A DNA stretch of 49,000 nucleotides from assembly GCF_000430585.1 (NCBI RefSeq), contig NZ_AUMH01000022.1, positions 1 to 49,000 of the forward strand. Direction: 5' to 3'. The notes beneath the pieces are model-generated. The model was not told the DNA's origin, did no database searches, and saw nothing but the letters and a program-made list of their open reading frames with translations. Both the position numbers and the translations under genes were made by a program. Origin of the DNA: Alicyclobacillus herbarius DSM 13609. Lineage in GTDB: Bacteria > Bacillota > Bacilli > Alicyclobacillales > Alicyclobacillaceae. Positions 39,664 through 48,734 of this stretch are shown one piece after another. Positions within the stretch are counted from its first letter, which is position 1; each line of letters starts with the position of its first letter.

Positions 39664-39728
39664 CTAACGGCGAGCGCCTTATATCCCCAGGGCTAAAGCT
39701 CTGGGTCTTACGGTGCATATGGATAAAT
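39664..39728 (-). repeat. IS605-type left-end repeat, copy B
   Basis: Matches 321-383 at roughly 56 of 65 positions. Includes the palindrome CCCAGGGCTAAAGCTCTGGG at 39688-39707. With the hairpin at 39391 it gives a deleted element with both ends kept, about 335 bases. Confidence 0.65.
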
Positions 39729-39788
39729 CTGACGTGGGGAATATAGCGAAGAGCCCGCCGGATCACGCAGAGCTCCCGTACACCACCC

Positions 39789-39814
39789 GCAGCCGGCTTG
39801 CAGATGCCGGCTGC
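39789..39814 (-). terminator. 9-bp hairpin after the flavin reductase-like gene
   Basis: GCAGCCGGC-8 bases-GCCGGCTGC, 25 bases past the stop at 39839. Stable but with no U-tract. Confidence 0.45.
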
Positions 39815-39838
39815 GAAATGCTGACACGAGAACACCTA

Positions 39839-40408
39839 TCAATTCGAGGTCTTCAAAACGTCGTGGTCCACCCAGCGTTCCCCGTTCAACTCGCTGATGA
39901 TGTTGATGGCCACGCGGGCGCCGTCGCCAGAGGTGATGATGGTGTGGACACTGGTACCAGCCACCGTACCGGCCGCCCAGATACCAGGCACGCTTGTGCG
40001 TCCGTCTGCGTCCACCACAATGACGGTTTTGATGCGCGGCTCCGTGGCAGGCTTGGTCTTAAGGCCCACCTGCTCGGCAAGGTCTGTCCACAACCCGGTT
40101 GCAAACAAGACGTGCTTCGCCTCAAACCGACTGTCCTCGGTGAGGAGGGCGAACCCTTCCGCCAACTTTTCAATTCCTGTCACTTTCGTCTCAACGATGG
40201 TGGCACCAAATCGTTGCGCCTGCTGCTTGCCCTGCTCCACCAGGTCAGGGCCAGTGATGCGGTCAATCCCGTAGTGATTCTCAATCCAGGCTCGTCGCGT
40301 AACGCTCTGATTGCTGTCCAACACGACCGTCTTCTTCCCCGCGCGGGCAGCAAAAATGGCGGCACTGGCACCCGCTGGCCCGGCGCCGATAATGGCGATA
40401 TCGTACAT
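39839..40408 (-). CDS. Minimal FAD-binding protein, thioredoxin-reductase-like
   Basis: 189 residues, much shorter than thioredoxin reductases (about 310). N-terminal dinucleotide fold MYDIAIIGAGPAGASAAIFA. The C-terminal VPGIWAAGTVAGTSVHTII resembles the second FAD motif, but the usual Asp of AAGD is Thr. The NADPH domain with its CxxC redox pair is missing altogether. It may be a flavoprotein that takes electrons from a partner, a binding protein, or a decayed reductase. ATG at 40408 with GAGAGGAGTGGGAGG upstream; an in-frame extension to 40525 has no site. The divergent neighbour is the repeat peptide gene. Confidence 0.7.
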   Translation of the reverse strand: MYDIAIIGAGPAGASAAIFAARAGKKTVVLDSNQSVTRRAWIENHYGIDRITGPDLVEQGKQQAQRFGATIVETKVTGIEKLAEGFALLTEDSRFEAKHVLFATGLWTDLAEQVGLKTKPATEPRIKTVIVVDADGRTSVPGIWAAGTVAGTSVHTIITSGDGARVAINIISELNGERWVDHDVLKTSN

Positions 40409-40552
40409 CCTCCCACTCCTCTCTGCTTGCCTGACCTCTATTTTGAAGAATCTGCACGGCGATTTCCACTCCTTCATGCAAAAGACGCAGGCGGACGTAA
40501 GCCATCCATTGGCCCCATTCGCCAAAATAATAGTTATTTATCCTTAATTTCA

Positions 40553-40582
40553 TTGATTTGGAATGGTTGCGCACGCTATGCT
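40553..40582 (+). promoter_or_regulatory. Possible promoter for the repeat-peptide gene
   Basis: TTGATT (40553-40558), 18 bases, TATGCT (40577-40582), about 45 bases before the ATG at 40627. Moderate match to sigma-A; no sigma-H pattern fitted. Confidence 0.35.
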
Positions 40583-40626
40583 GTTCCTGTGCTTGGCCAT
40601 ATACCTAGGGGAAGGGGTTGGATGTA

Positions 40627-40815
40627 ATGAAAAAGTGGCTTTCTATCGTACTGGGTGGCGTTGTCTGCTTCCTGTTCGGTGGTATCACCGCCTTTGCCAA
40701 TCCGCAACCCAACGGCGACCTGGAGTGGCCTGAGTGGCTGGCCACACACAGCCCGCAGCCAGCTGGAGACCTGGAATGGCCAGAGTGCCTGAATACCCCG
40801 TCGTCGCCACAATAA
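40627..40815 (+). CDS. Small secreted peptide precursor with two GDLEWPE repeats
   Basis: 62 residues. Residues 1-24 form a classic signal sequence: MKKW, a hydrophobic core (LSIVLGGVVCFLFGGI) and a TAFA cleavage-type end. The remaining 38 residues hold two copies of a 13-residue unit: PQPNGDLEWPEWL and PQPAGDLEWPECL, each followed by a Thr/Ser-rich spacer. Between the copies five of seven codon differences are synonymous, so the peptide sequence seems to be kept by selection. GAAGGGG lies nine bases before the ATG at 40627. I recognise no family. The layout (signal, then tandem short peptide) resembles exported pheromone precursors, but no receptor or protease gene is nearby. It might also be a surface or antimicrobial peptide. 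Confidence 0.65.
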   Translation: MKKWLSIVLGGVVCFLFGGITAFANPQPNGDLEWPEWLATHSPQPAGDLEWPECLNTPSSPQ

Positions 40816-41077
40816 GTCACCGCCATAAGCAGAGAGCATCCCTCATAATCGGGCCACACCAGGGAACCGGAATCCCCGGATCCCTGGGTATCCCGAATAC
40901 CTGCATCGCGCACGCGTTCTCTCGCCAACAAAACGTATAAGGCGCATCGGTAGGTGCATCACGCCACATCTGGATATCAAACCGGTCAAATCTGTCCAAG
41001 TACCAAAATCAAAAATCTCTTCGTCAGGTTGTCCACAGTGGGTCTTTTTGATGAGTCATGGAAAGGGGAAAGCCGTA
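40816..41077. other. Intergenic region between repeat peptide and rho
   Basis: 262 bases, no gene supported. Contains a 16-base near-palindrome GGATCCCTGGGTATCC at 40877-40892 and an AT-rich stretch before the rho stop. No clear U-tract terminator for either neighbour. Confidence 0.5.
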
Positions 41078-42331
41078 TCAGGCTTTTTTCTCCTTGCGCA
41101 GCTCTAAACTCGCGAGAAATTCCGCGTTCGTCTTGTAGTGCTTGAACTTGCGGATAAACAGTTCCGTGAAATCCTGGTTGTCACCCATCGACTTGCGGAT
41201 GGCCCAGACCTTTTCCAGCTCCTCCCGGCTCTGAAGCAGCTCTTCCCGGCGTGTCCCGGAACGGCGAATGTCGATAGCCGGAAAGACACGCTTCTCGGCC
41301 AAGCGGCGTTCCAAGTGCAGCTCCATGTTTCCGGTGCCCTTGAACTCTTCGTAAATCACGTCATCCATGCGCGATCCGGTTTCCACCAAGGCGGTTGCGA
41401 GGATAGTCAGGCTGCCGCCCTCCTCGACGTTACGCGCCGCGCCAAAAAACCGTTTCGGGCGGTGGAACGCGGCCGGATCGATACCACCAGAAAGGGTACG
41501 GCCACTGGGCGGTACGACCAGGTTGTACGCGCGAGCCAGACGCGTGATGCTGTCGAGCAGGATAACCACGTCCCGCTTATGTTCGACCAAACGTAGCGCC
41601 CGTTCCAACACCAATTCCGCGACCTTGATGTGGTTTTCCGGTACTTCGTCAAACGTGGACGCGATGACTTCCCCTTTGACCGACCGCTGCATATCGGTCA
41701 CTTCTTCAGGGCGTTCGTCAATGAGCAGAATCAAGAGCTCGCTTTCTGGATGGTTAATCGCAATGCTGTTGGCAATTTCCTTCAGTAAGACGGTCTTCCC
41801 GGCTTTCGGCGGCGCTACAATCAATCCACGCTGTCCAAATCCGATGGGCGTGAACAGATCAATGATGCGGGTAGCAATCCGTTCCGGCGTCGTCTCAAGG
41901 GTCATCCGTTTCTGAGGAAACAGTGGGGTGAGAGCGGGGAAGTGAAGTCGTTCGGCAGCCTGCTCGGGACTCACTTGATTCACGGCTTCGACGTGCAGGA
42001 GCCCGAAGTACCGTTCGTTTTCCTTCGGCGGTCTCACCTTGCCGGAGACCAAGTCTCCGGTTCTTAAATCAAAGCGGCGGATTTGCGATGCGGCTACGTA
42101 GATGTCTTCTGCGCTGGGCAGGTAGCCGACCGGTCTCAAGAATCCGTAGCCGTCAGGCATGATTTCCAGGATGCCTTCGGCAAACATGAGTCCGTCTTTT
42201 TCTGCTTGTGCTTTCAGAATGGCAAAGATGAGTTCGCGCTTTTTCATCGACCCGTAATACGGGATTTGGAACTCTCGCGCGAGTTGATAGAGTTCTGTTA
42301 ACTTCTTCGATTCGAGATCCCGTATGTCCAA
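41078..42331 (-). CDS. rho: Transcription termination factor Rho
   Basis: 417 residues. N-terminal helical domain, then the cold-shock-like RNA-binding domain ([20 protein letters not shown]), then the RecA-like ATPase with Walker A APPKAGKT at 173-180, [15 protein letters not shown] and the secondary RNA-site region [18 protein letters not shown]. Hexameric ATP-driven RNA translocase. The start is TTG at 42331 after GTGGGGG. The leader is over 120 bases long (see 42391-42469). Confidence 0.95.
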   Translation of the reverse strand: MDIRDLESKKLTELYQLAREFQIPYYGSMKKRELIFAILKAQAEKDGLMFAEGILEIMPDGYGFLRPVGYLPSAEDIYVAASQIRRFDLRTGDLVSGKVRPPKENERYFGLLHVEAVNQVSPEQAAERLHFPALTPLFPQKRMTLETTPERIATRIIDLFTPIGFGQRGLIVAPPKAGKTVLLKEIANSIAINHPESELLILLIDERPEEVTDMQRSVKGEVIASTFDEVPENHIKVAELVLERALRLVEHKRDVVILLDSITRLARAYNLVVPPSGRTLSGGIDPAAFHRPKRFFGAARNVEEGGSLTILATALVETGSRMDDVIYEEFKGTGNMELHLERRLAEKRVFPAIDIRRSGTRREELLQSREELEKVWAIRKSMGDNQDFTELFIRKFKHYKTNAEFLASLELRKEKKA

Positions 42332-42390
42332 TAGGCGTCCCCCACATTCAGCGATCCGCTCGGACGTATGGCGTGCATGTTCTCAACCGG

Positions 42391-42469
42391 CCCCCGATGA
42401 AACGAATCCATCAGGGGCGCAAGATAAGGGCATACTACGCCACGCCGTCCTAGAGCCTTCTGCATTATA
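42391..42469 (-). promoter_or_regulatory. rho promoter (extended -10) and leader hairpin
   Basis: TG-A-TATAAT on the minus strand (TATAAT at 42464-42469 read in reverse) with no good -35, giving a leader of about 125 bases. The leader holds a 9-bp stem with one G-U pair (CCCCTGATG / CATCGGGGG, 42391-42417, 9-base loop). It may also be the end of glpX transcripts. The remaining 42418-42563 shows no gene. Confidence 0.45.
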
Positions 42470-42563
42470 TCATGTTTACCCGCACAATTGGATCCTATGC
42501 CGGGCGGTTCAGAAGATGCGGCGGCCCACCACCGTGGCTACGGACCACAGGGGACGGCTGTCC

Positions 42564-43544
42564 TCATACCGCACCGGCGGCATCGGTCTGGATGGGCTTG
42601 CGGCTCAAATCGTGGATAGCCTCGACAAACCGCACCGTCCCGGTCTTAGCCCGCATCACCAGTGAATGGGTACGCGCCCGCGCCTTGCCGAGAAAGCGCA
42701 CCCCGCGCAGCAACTCGCCGTCGGTCACGCCGGTGGCGGCAAAAATCGCGTCGTCCCCGCGGACGAGATCGTCCATGGTCAACACTTTATCCGCATGCGT
42801 GATGCCCATCGCGTGCATGCGAGCCAACTGGGCGTCATCCTCGGGCAATAGCCGAGCCTGCATTTCGCCACCTAGACACTTCAGAGCGCAAGCGGCCAAC
42901 ACGCCTTCCGGGGCGCCGCCAGATCCAAACAGGATATCGACCCCGGTGTCCGGGAACGCGGTGTTCAGGGCGGCCGCCACGTCGCCGTCGGGAATCAGCT
43001 TGATACGCGCCCCTGCCGCGCGGACCTCGTGAATCAGGGCTTCGTGCCGGGGACGGTCCAAAATCACCGCCACGACGTCACCGATATCTTTTCCCTGCGC
43101 CTTAGCCACAGCCCGCAGGTTGTCGGCGACCGGCGCGTCGAGGTCAATCTGCCCTTTAGCGCTCGGCCCCACCGCAATCTTTTGCATGTACATGTCCGGG
43201 GCATGAAGCAGAGTGCCGCGCGGGGCCACGGCCACCACCGCCATCGCGTTCCATAATCCCTTGGTCAAAATGTTCGTGCCTTCAAGCGGATCGACCGCGA
43301 CGTCCAGCTCCGGCGCCTGCGCACACCCCAGCTCCTCGCCGATGTACAACATGGGGGCCTCGTCCATTTCGCCTTCTCCGATGACAACCGTGCCATGCAT
43401 CTGTACGGTGTCGAACATGGCGCGCATCGCGGAGGTTGCTGCTCCGTCCGCCTCCATTTTCCGCCCGGTCCCCATCCAGCGAGCAGACGCCAATGCCGCC
43501 ATTTCCGTCACGCGGACAATTTCCAGCGCCAATTCGCGTTCCAT
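42564..43544 (-). CDS. glpX: Fructose-1,6-bisphosphatase class II
   Basis: 326 residues. Gluconeogenic phosphatase of the GlpX family. Metal and substrate residues in [34 protein letters not shown], and [39 protein letters not shown] later. ATG at 43544 with GGGAGACGG upstream; a longer frame into 43865 is the shadow of patA. Next to rho, as in B. subtilis (ywjI). Confidence 0.95.
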   Translation of the reverse strand: MERELALEIVRVTEMAALASARWMGTGRKMEADGAATSAMRAMFDTVQMHGTVVIGEGEMDEAPMLYIGEELGCAQAPELDVAVDPLEGTNILTKGLWNAMAVVAVAPRGTLLHAPDMYMQKIAVGPSAKGQIDLDAPVADNLRAVAKAQGKDIGDVVAVILDRPRHEALIHEVRAAGARIKLIPDGDVAAALNTAFPDTGVDILFGSGGAPEGVLAACALKCLGGEMQARLLPEDDAQLARMHAMGITHADKVLTMDDLVRGDDAIFAATGVTDGELLRGVRFLGKARARTHSLVMRAKTGTVRFVEAIHDLSRKPIQTDAAGAV

Positions 43545-43731
43545 GCTATCCGTCTCCCATCTTCGGCTCCGTTCAGGGGGCTTTTTCAATCCAATCCGCC
43601 TATATAATACATCATATTTGTCGATATGTGATATACGATTGGCGGGTTCCTGGACGAGAGAGGAATTTGCGCGGCCCTGCCGTAATATACGGAGGAACAC
43701 AGAACTGCGTGTCCGGAAAGGGGTTGCCACA
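43545..43731. promoter_or_regulatory. Divergent promoter region glpX/patA
   Basis: AT-rich stretch at 43600-43650 with TATAAT (43603-43608, + strand) and an imperfect dyad ATCATAT-6 bases-ATATGTGAT at about 43611-43633. Could serve both genes and hold an operator. A separate GGAGG at 43691 is followed by GTG TCC ... TGA, an eight-codon frame whose TGA overlaps the TTG start of patA; this would couple translation. Confidence 0.4.
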
Positions 43732-44898
43732 TTGACGCTGAATAAATCGCTCATCAACCCGCGCGTGCGCGAACTGAAGATTTCCGGCATCCGTCGGTTT
43801 TTCGAACGAGTCCGCGAGTATCCGGACGCCATCTCACTGACCATCGGCCAACCGGATTTCCCCACGCCGAGTCATGTTGGAGAAGCCGCCAAGGCGGCCA
43901 TCGACGCTGGCCGGACCACGTATACGCCAAACGCCGGCATTCTCGATCTGAGGCAGGCGGCGTCCCGCTTTTTCGCCAGCCGCTATGGTCTCCAGTACGA
44001 CGCGGAGCGTGAGGTCCTGGTCACGGTTGGAGCCACGCAGGCCATCGATATTGCGCTGCGCACCATTTTGCAATCGGACAGCGAGGTCATCCTGCCCGGA
44101 CCCGTATATCCCGGATATGAGCCGCTGATACGGTTATGCGGGGCCGTCCCGGTCCACGTCGACACCCGCGACACCGACTTTAAGCTCCATCCCCAGCGGC
44201 TGGCAGAAGCCATCACCCCGCGCACCCGTTGCGTCATCCTGCCTTATCCAAGCAACCCGACGGGAGCCGTCCTCACTGAGGACGAGCTGGCGGCCATCGC
44301 CGAGGTGGTGCGGGGACGGGACCTGTTTGTACTCTCAGACGAGATCTACAGTGAACTGGTCTACGAAGGGGTGCACCATTCGATTGCCACCCTCCCGGGC
44401 ATGCGCGAGCAGACGATTGTCATCAATGGTCTGTCCAAATCACACGCTATGACCGGATGGCGCGTCGGCTTCCTTTTGGCCCCCGCCTTCCTCACCGAGG
44501 AGATGGTCAAGGTCCACCAGTACAACGTGTCCTGCGCCGCGAGTGTAAGTCAATACGCGGCCCTCGAGGCGCTGACAGCGGGCACGGATGACGCCCGTCC
44601 CATGCGCGAGGCTTACCGCCAGCGCTTGCAGTACGCGTACCAACGGCTGTATGACTTGGGCTTCGAAGTGTCCCGCCCCGGCGGTGCGTTCTACCTGTTT
44701 CCGTCCATCCGCCGGTTCGGGCTGAGTTCATTCGAGTTTGCGGAAAAGCTGCTGCAAGAGGCGCGCGTCGCCGTCGTGCCAGGCGACGCCTTTTCTGCCT
44801 ATGGGGAAGGGTACGTGCGGATTTCTTATGCTTGCGATCCGTCCGTCTTAGCGGCAGCATTTGACCGGATTGGGCGGTTTGTCGGGCAGACGCTGTAA
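43732..44898 (+). CDS. patA: PLP aminotransferase, PatA-type
   Basis: 388 residues, fold type I class I/II. PLP residues: N175 (PSNPTGAVL), D203 and Y206 ([10 protein letters not shown]), Schiff-base K236 ([17 protein letters not shown]). PatA in Bacillus is the N-acetyl-LL-diaminopimelate aminotransferase; the nearby dapL and dapH, acting before and after it in that branch, support this role. TTG start at 43732 with GGAAAGGGG upstream. Confidence 0.85.
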   Translation: MTLNKSLINPRVRELKISGIRRFFERVREYPDAISLTIGQPDFPTPSHVGEAAKAAIDAGRTTYTPNAGILDLRQAASRFFASRYGLQYDAEREVLVTVGATQAIDIALRTILQSDSEVILPGPVYPGYEPLIRLCGAVPVHVDTRDTDFKLHPQRLAEAITPRTRCVILPYPSNPTGAVLTEDELAAIAEVVRGRDLFVLSDEIYSELVYEGVHHSIATLPGMREQTIVINGLSKSHAMTGWRVGFLLAPAFLTEEMVKVHQYNVSCAASVSQYAALEALTAGTDDARPMREAYRQRLQYAYQRLYDLGFEVSRPGGAFYLFPSIRRFGLSSFEFAEKLLQEARVAVVPGDAFSAYGEGYVRISYACDPSVLAAAFDRIGRFVGQTL

Positions 44899-44938
44899 AG
44901 GGGGCGCTGTAAAGGGCTGTAAAGGGGCGCTGTGAGGG
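44891..44938 (+). repeat. Short tandem repeats over the patA stop
   Basis: Four imperfect copies of CGCTGTAAAGGGG / CTGTAAAGGG span 44891-44938, the first holding the TAA stop of patA. Replication slippage is the likely origin. The 143-base gap to dapL holds no gene. Confidence 0.6.
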
Positions 44939-45041
44939 TGGCCCGCCTTCATGGGCTGGACCCGCCTGACCGCGGAACACCCCGCCAGTGCGCAGGGCCA
45001 CTCACCGCAGCAGCCCTATTGTCATCGCCGCGGGCCCGTCC

Positions 45042-46169
45042 TCACGTATCGTGTTGTTCCGAGCGCCAGCGCAGGTACTCGCTGACCACCCGCACCCCCA
45101 CCTCGATGGCACCTTCGGACGGATCCATCTTGGCGTGATGCAGGCCGTGCGGGGAGTCGACGCCGAGCCAAAACAAAAAGCCAGGGATGTCGGCGAGGAA
45201 GTAGCCAAAATCCTCTCCTGTCATGGCTGGCCCGCACTCAATCACGTCGGCAACCTGGGCAGTGCGGGCCCAGTCGAGGAACTGGCGGGTCAGTGCCAGG
45301 TCGTTATCGACCTGGCGGTAGTTCGCTCCGTAGTCAATCTCCGCCCGGCAGCCAAACCCGACCTCCACACCGCGCACCAGCGCCTCGATGCGCGACTTGA
45401 CCGCCGTCATCACGTCCGCGGACAGGGTGCGAATGGTCCCCTCTAGGCGGGCGTGTTCCGCGATGATGTTCTGCTTTGTCCCGCCGTGAACACAGCCGAC
45501 CGTGACGACCGCGGCGGCGAGCGGATCGACATTGCGGGCGACGATGGTCTGCAGCTGGGTGACCAAGTGGCAGGCCGCGACCACCATGTCGTTGGCCTGA
45601 TGCGGGAAGGCGGCGTGCCCCCCCTTGCCGTAAAGGTCGATAAACAACTCCGAGGTGTTGGCAAACAAAATCCCTGGCCGCGTGGCAATCGTCCCCACCG
45701 GGTATTCGGGAGCCACGTGCAGGGCATAGATTTCATCCGGCCGCCAGGCCTGAAACTCGTGGCTGGCTAGCATCGGCCGGGCGCCACCGGGGCCTTCTTC
45801 GGCCGGCTGGAAGACAAACAGCACGTCGTCGGCCAGCGGTTGAGTGACCACCCGCTCCAGCACCCCGAGGGCGATGGCCATATGCATGTCGTGCCCGCAG
45901 GCGTGCATGTAGCCTTCGTGTTGCGAGCAAAACGGGTGGCCCGTCTCCTCCACCACCGGCAGGCCGTCGATGTCGGTCCGGTAGGCCAACGTACGACGGG
46001 GATTGTCTCCCCGCACGCGGACGAGAATCCCCGTCCGCCAGGTCTGAATTTGCAGCCGATCTTGAGGCAGCGAGCGGATGATTTCGAGCAACAGCGCCTG
46101 CGTCCGCCGCTCCTCAAACCCCGGCTCGGGAATCTGGTGCAGACGGCGCCGGATTTCTATCAAATCCAT
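45042..46169 (-). CDS. dapL: N-acetyldiaminopimelate deacetylase
   Basis: 375 residues, M20 metallopeptidase family. Metal site [11 protein letters not shown] (H89, C91-H93 region), [10 protein letters not shown] before it, and [10 protein letters not shown] after it. Removes the acetyl group from N-acetyl-LL-diaminopimelate to give LL-diaminopimelate for lysine and peptidoglycan. Follows dapH on the same strand, in the order of the Bacillus ykuQ-ykuR pair. ATG at 46169 after AAAGGGG; an ATG nine bases upstream is too near the site. Confidence 0.88.
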   Translation of the reverse strand: MDLIEIRRRLHQIPEPGFEERRTQALLLEIIRSLPQDRLQIQTWRTGILVRVRGDNPRRTLAYRTDIDGLPVVEETGHPFCSQHEGYMHACGHDMHMAIALGVLERVVTQPLADDVLFVFQPAEEGPGGARPMLASHEFQAWRPDEIYALHVAPEYPVGTIATRPGILFANTSELFIDLYGKGGHAAFPHQANDMVVAACHLVTQLQTIVARNVDPLAAAVVTVGCVHGGTKQNIIAEHARLEGTIRTLSADVMTAVKSRIEALVRGVEVGFGCRAEIDYGANYRQVDNDLALTRQFLDWARTAQVADVIECGPAMTGEDFGYFLADIPGFLFWLGVDSPHGLHHAKMDPSEGAIEVGVRVVSEYLRWRSEQHDT

Positions 46170-46207
46170 GCGGATCATCCCCTTTCCGGACACGCACGAA
46201 AAAGGCC

Positions 46208-46253
46208 GGGGTTACCGTCTTGGCGCGTCTCAGTGAGCGAGCCAAACGGCCCC
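46208..46253 (-). terminator. Hairpin with U-tract between dapH and dapL
   Basis: Stem CCGT-TTGGC against GCCAA-G-ACGG, flanked by GGGG/CCCC, then GGCCTTTTT on the minus strand. An intrinsic terminator or attenuator inside the pair, so dapL may be expressed below dapH. Confidence 0.55.
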
Positions 46254-46269
46254 CTGGCCGAGCGCCGAA

Positions 46270-46971
46270 TCAGAGCTGGCGCAGCTCCTGCTTTATCTCA
46301 ATTTTGGCGGGATCCGTATCGCCGATGTTCTTGATGATGCGCGCCGGAACCCCAGCCACTACGACCCCGGGCGGGACGTCCTCGGTGACGATGGCCCCGG
46401 CGGCCACGACCGATCCCTTACCGACCGTGACGCCTTCCAGGATGACGGCGTTCGCGCCAATGAGGACGTTGTCCTCGACCACCACCGGCTTGGCGGAGGG
46501 GGGTTCAATGACGCCCGCGATGACCGCCCCGGCGCCGATGTGGCAGTTAGCGCCAATCAGTCCCCGGCCACCGATGACGGCGTTCATGTCGACCATCGTG
46601 CCGGGGCCAATCACAGCGCCGATGTTGATGACCGCGCCCATCATGATGACCGCGTTGTCGCCGATTTCCACCTGATCTCGGATGATGGCGCCCGGCTCAA
46701 TGCGCGCCTTAATGCCTTTGAGGTCCAGCAGGGGGATGGCGGAGTTACGCCGATCCGCCTCAACCACGTAGTCTTCAATCCGACCCGCAGCCGCGCAGAG
46801 CACCGGCTCAATGTGCTTCCACTCCCCGAACACCACCCCGACCGAATCGGTCAGAAACGCGTGCGCGTCTGGGCCAAAGTCGAGACCGGCCAGGTTGCCT
46901 TTCAGGTAGACCTTGACCGGGGTCTTCTTTTCGCTGGTACGAATAAACTCAATCAGCTGATTCGCGTCCAT
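46270..46971 (-). CDS. dapH: Tetrahydrodipicolinate N-acetyltransferase
   Basis: 233 residues, left-handed beta-helix acyltransferase. Hexapeptide repeats from about residue 90 ([20 protein letters not shown], then [20 protein letters not shown]). Acetylates tetrahydrodipicolinate, first step of the acetylated diaminopimelate branch. ATG at 46971 after AGGAGG. Confidence 0.93.
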   Translation of the reverse strand: MDANQLIEFIRTSEKKTPVKVYLKGNLAGLDFGPDAHAFLTDSVGVVFGEWKHIEPVLCAAAGRIEDYVVEADRRNSAIPLLDLKGIKARIEPGAIIRDQVEIGDNAVIMMGAVINIGAVIGPGTMVDMNAVIGGRGLIGANCHIGAGAVIAGVIEPPSAKPVVVEDNVLIGANAVILEGVTVGKGSVVAAGAIVTEDVPPGVVVAGVPARIIKNIGDTDPAKIEIKQELRQL

Positions 46972-46998
46972 CGGTTCGACCTCCTATGTATGCGAAAA

Positions 46999-47027
46999 GC
47001 AGCGGCAAACCCTTGGCCTGCCGCTGC
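46999..47027 (-). terminator. Intrinsic terminator after tal
   Basis: GCAGCGGCA / TGCCGCTGC, a 9-bp stem with an 11-base loop and TTTT next on the minus strand. It ends the tal transcript, 126 bases past its stop and just before dapH. Confidence 0.7.
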
Positions 47028-47152
47028 CCACTCATTCTCGCCGGAACGTTCGTCGGCCGCTTGACCGCGGACGCACCGGGGCAGCTCACTGACGCCCTCG
47101 CCAAGATGACGCTTGGTCAGCTCCGCACGGTCGCGAGAAGTCCGCTGCCTGG

Positions 47153-47800
47153 TTACTTCTTGGCAACCTTGCTCCAGTCGGCCAGGAAGCGCTCAATGCC
47201 TTGATCGGTCAACGGGTGCTTAATCATCCGGTCAATCACCGCGTATGGGCAGGTGGCGATGTGCGCGCCAGCCTTCGCCGCCTCGGTGACGTGCATCGGG
47301 TGACGGATGCTGGCCGCGATGATTTCCGTTTCAATTCCGTGGATGTCGAAAATCGTGCTGATGTCCGAAATCAGTTCGACACCGTTGTAGCTGATGTCAT
47401 CCAAGCGGCCGATGAATGGGCTGACGAAGGTTGCGCCTGCCCGGGCCGCCAACAGCGCCTGATTCGCGCTGAAGACCAGGGTCACGTTGGTCTTGATGCC
47501 GCGCTGGGCCAAGCGGTGAACTGCCTTAAGCCCTTCGCCGGTCAGCGGCACCTTAATCACGATGTTGGGGTGAATATCCGCCAAAGGCAGAGCCTCTTCG
47601 ACCATACCGTCCGCGTCCAGGCTGACCACCTCGGCGCTGATGGGGCCGTCCACAATCTCGACAATCTCCTTCAGCACTTCGATAAAGTCGCGGCCCTCTT
47701 TGGCTACCAAGCTGGGATTGGTCGTAACGCCGCTGAGAATACCCATCTCAGCCGCGTTGCGAATTTCAGCGACGTTTGCGGTGTCGATAAAGATCTTCAT
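47153..47800 (-). CDS. tal: Transaldolase (fructose-6-phosphate aldolase-like)
   Basis: 215 residues, the short transaldolase class. Schiff-base K83 in [32 protein letters not shown] start and [18 protein letters not shown] further on match Bacillus Tal (ywjH). Pentose phosphate pathway. ATG at 47800 with GAGGTGA upstream. In B. subtilis tal lies upstream of murAB and glpX; here the diaminopimelate genes fill that gap. Confidence 0.95.
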   Translation of the reverse strand: MKIFIDTANVAEIRNAAEMGILSGVTTNPSLVAKEGRDFIEVLKEIVEIVDGPISAEVVSLDADGMVEEALPLADIHPNIVIKVPLTGEGLKAVHRLAQRGIKTNVTLVFSANQALLAARAGATFVSPFIGRLDDISYNGVELISDISTIFDIHGIETEIIAASIRHPMHVTEAAKAGAHIATCPYAVIDRMIKHPLTDQGIERFLADWSKVAKK

Positions 47801-47839
47801 GAATGATGTCACCTCACTCGAGAGTCCGCACCTATCATA

Positions 47840-48688
47840 TCACGCTGGCGCGGCTGGAGGAAGTTTCACTGGCTTATCGGGAAGACCAAGCATACGTCTG
47901 GCTTCGGCTGGACTCGCGATGTCCCGATCTAGCTCACGGGCAATGCGGACGATGCGTTCCACAAGCTGGGCGTTGCTGTCCGCCAGCTGTCCCCGGCGAT
48001 AATAGATATTGTCTTCAAACCCGACCCGGACATGCCCACCCATGGCCACGGCCAATACACCCATCGGTAACTGATGCCGGCCGATGCCCGCCACCGACCA
48101 GGTGGCGCCAGGCGGCAGCAAGTCGACCAAAAACCCTAAATTGCGCGGGCTGGCCGGGAGACCGCCCGGTACCCCGAGGACAAAGTCAAAGTGAAAGGGT
48201 GGCTGCACCAAGCCCGCGCGGGCGAGACGCCTTGCGTTTTCTACCATGCCCGCGTCAAAGATTTCAAACTCGGGCCGAACTCCGTAACGTTGCATCTCCT
48301 GGGCGATCCGCCGCATCACAGGGCCACTGTTCTCAAACACGGCGTCGCCAAAATTGACGGTGCCGCAGGTCAAGGTGGCCATCTCCGGGGCCAGCGCCAA
48401 GGGGGCAATGCGTTCCTCCACCGTCATGCCGACGGCGCCGCCGGTCGAAACCTGAATGATGATGTCGCACTTTGCCTGAATGGCCGCGATGGTCTCCCGA
48501 AAGCGTTCCCGATCTTGGGTCGGTCGGCCCTCGTCGGTGCGTACGTGCAGGTGGCAGATGCTTGCCCCCGCCTGCCAGCAGGCATACGCCGCCTCCGCGA
48601 TTTCCTGCGGGGTCAGGGGTAAGTAGGGTTGTTCCGCCCGCGTCACCTCTGCGCCCACCAACGCCGCCGTAATCATGAATTTGTTCAT
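47840..48688 (-). CDS. Beta-keto acid cleavage enzyme (BKACE, DUF849)
   Basis: 282 residues. The family condenses a beta-keto acid with acetyl-CoA and splits it to acetoacetate and a new CoA ester; the best known member is 3-keto-5-aminohexanoate cleavage enzyme of lysine fermentation. Seen: ITAALVGAEVTR, the zinc-ligand pair H46/H48 (ICHLHVRTDEGRPT), STGGAVGMTVEERIAPL, CGTVNFGDAVFEN and VGFEDNIYY. Substrate unknown. The ATG at 48688 is taken as the family start; an in-frame ATG at 48727 has AGGAGG seven bases upstream but would lie in the transposon-edge hairpin. Confidence 0.85.
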   Translation of the reverse strand: MNKFMITAALVGAEVTRAEQPYLPLTPQEIAEAAYACWQAGASICHLHVRTDEGRPTQDRERFRETIAAIQAKCDIIIQVSTGGAVGMTVEERIAPLALAPEMATLTCGTVNFGDAVFENSGPVMRRIAQEMQRYGVRPEFEIFDAGMVENARRLARAGLVQPPFHFDFVLGVPGGLPASPRNLGFLVDLLPPGATWSVAGIGRHQLPMGVLAVAMGGHVRVGFEDNIYYRRGQLADSNAQLVERIVRIARELDRDIASPAEARRMLGLPDKPVKLPPAAPA

Positions 48689-48734
48689 GAGCAGTCCTGT
48701 AACGAAGTAATTTGAGGTTTGCGGCATGAAAAAA

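Noticed and set aside
39560-39835. Cys-rich 91-codon frame beside the IS605 remnant
   Set aside because: Reads across the left-end repeat and remnant in the wrong frame; the in-frame TnpB zinc ribbon explains the cysteines.
40281-40574. 97-codon minus strand frame overlapping the flavin reductase-like start
   Set aside because: The first 50 residues look protein-like, but there is no ribosome site and the rest is out of frame over a better gene.
44899-45041. Searched for a terminator between converging patA and dapL
   Set aside because: Only short GC palindromes without U-tracts; not convincing enough to list.
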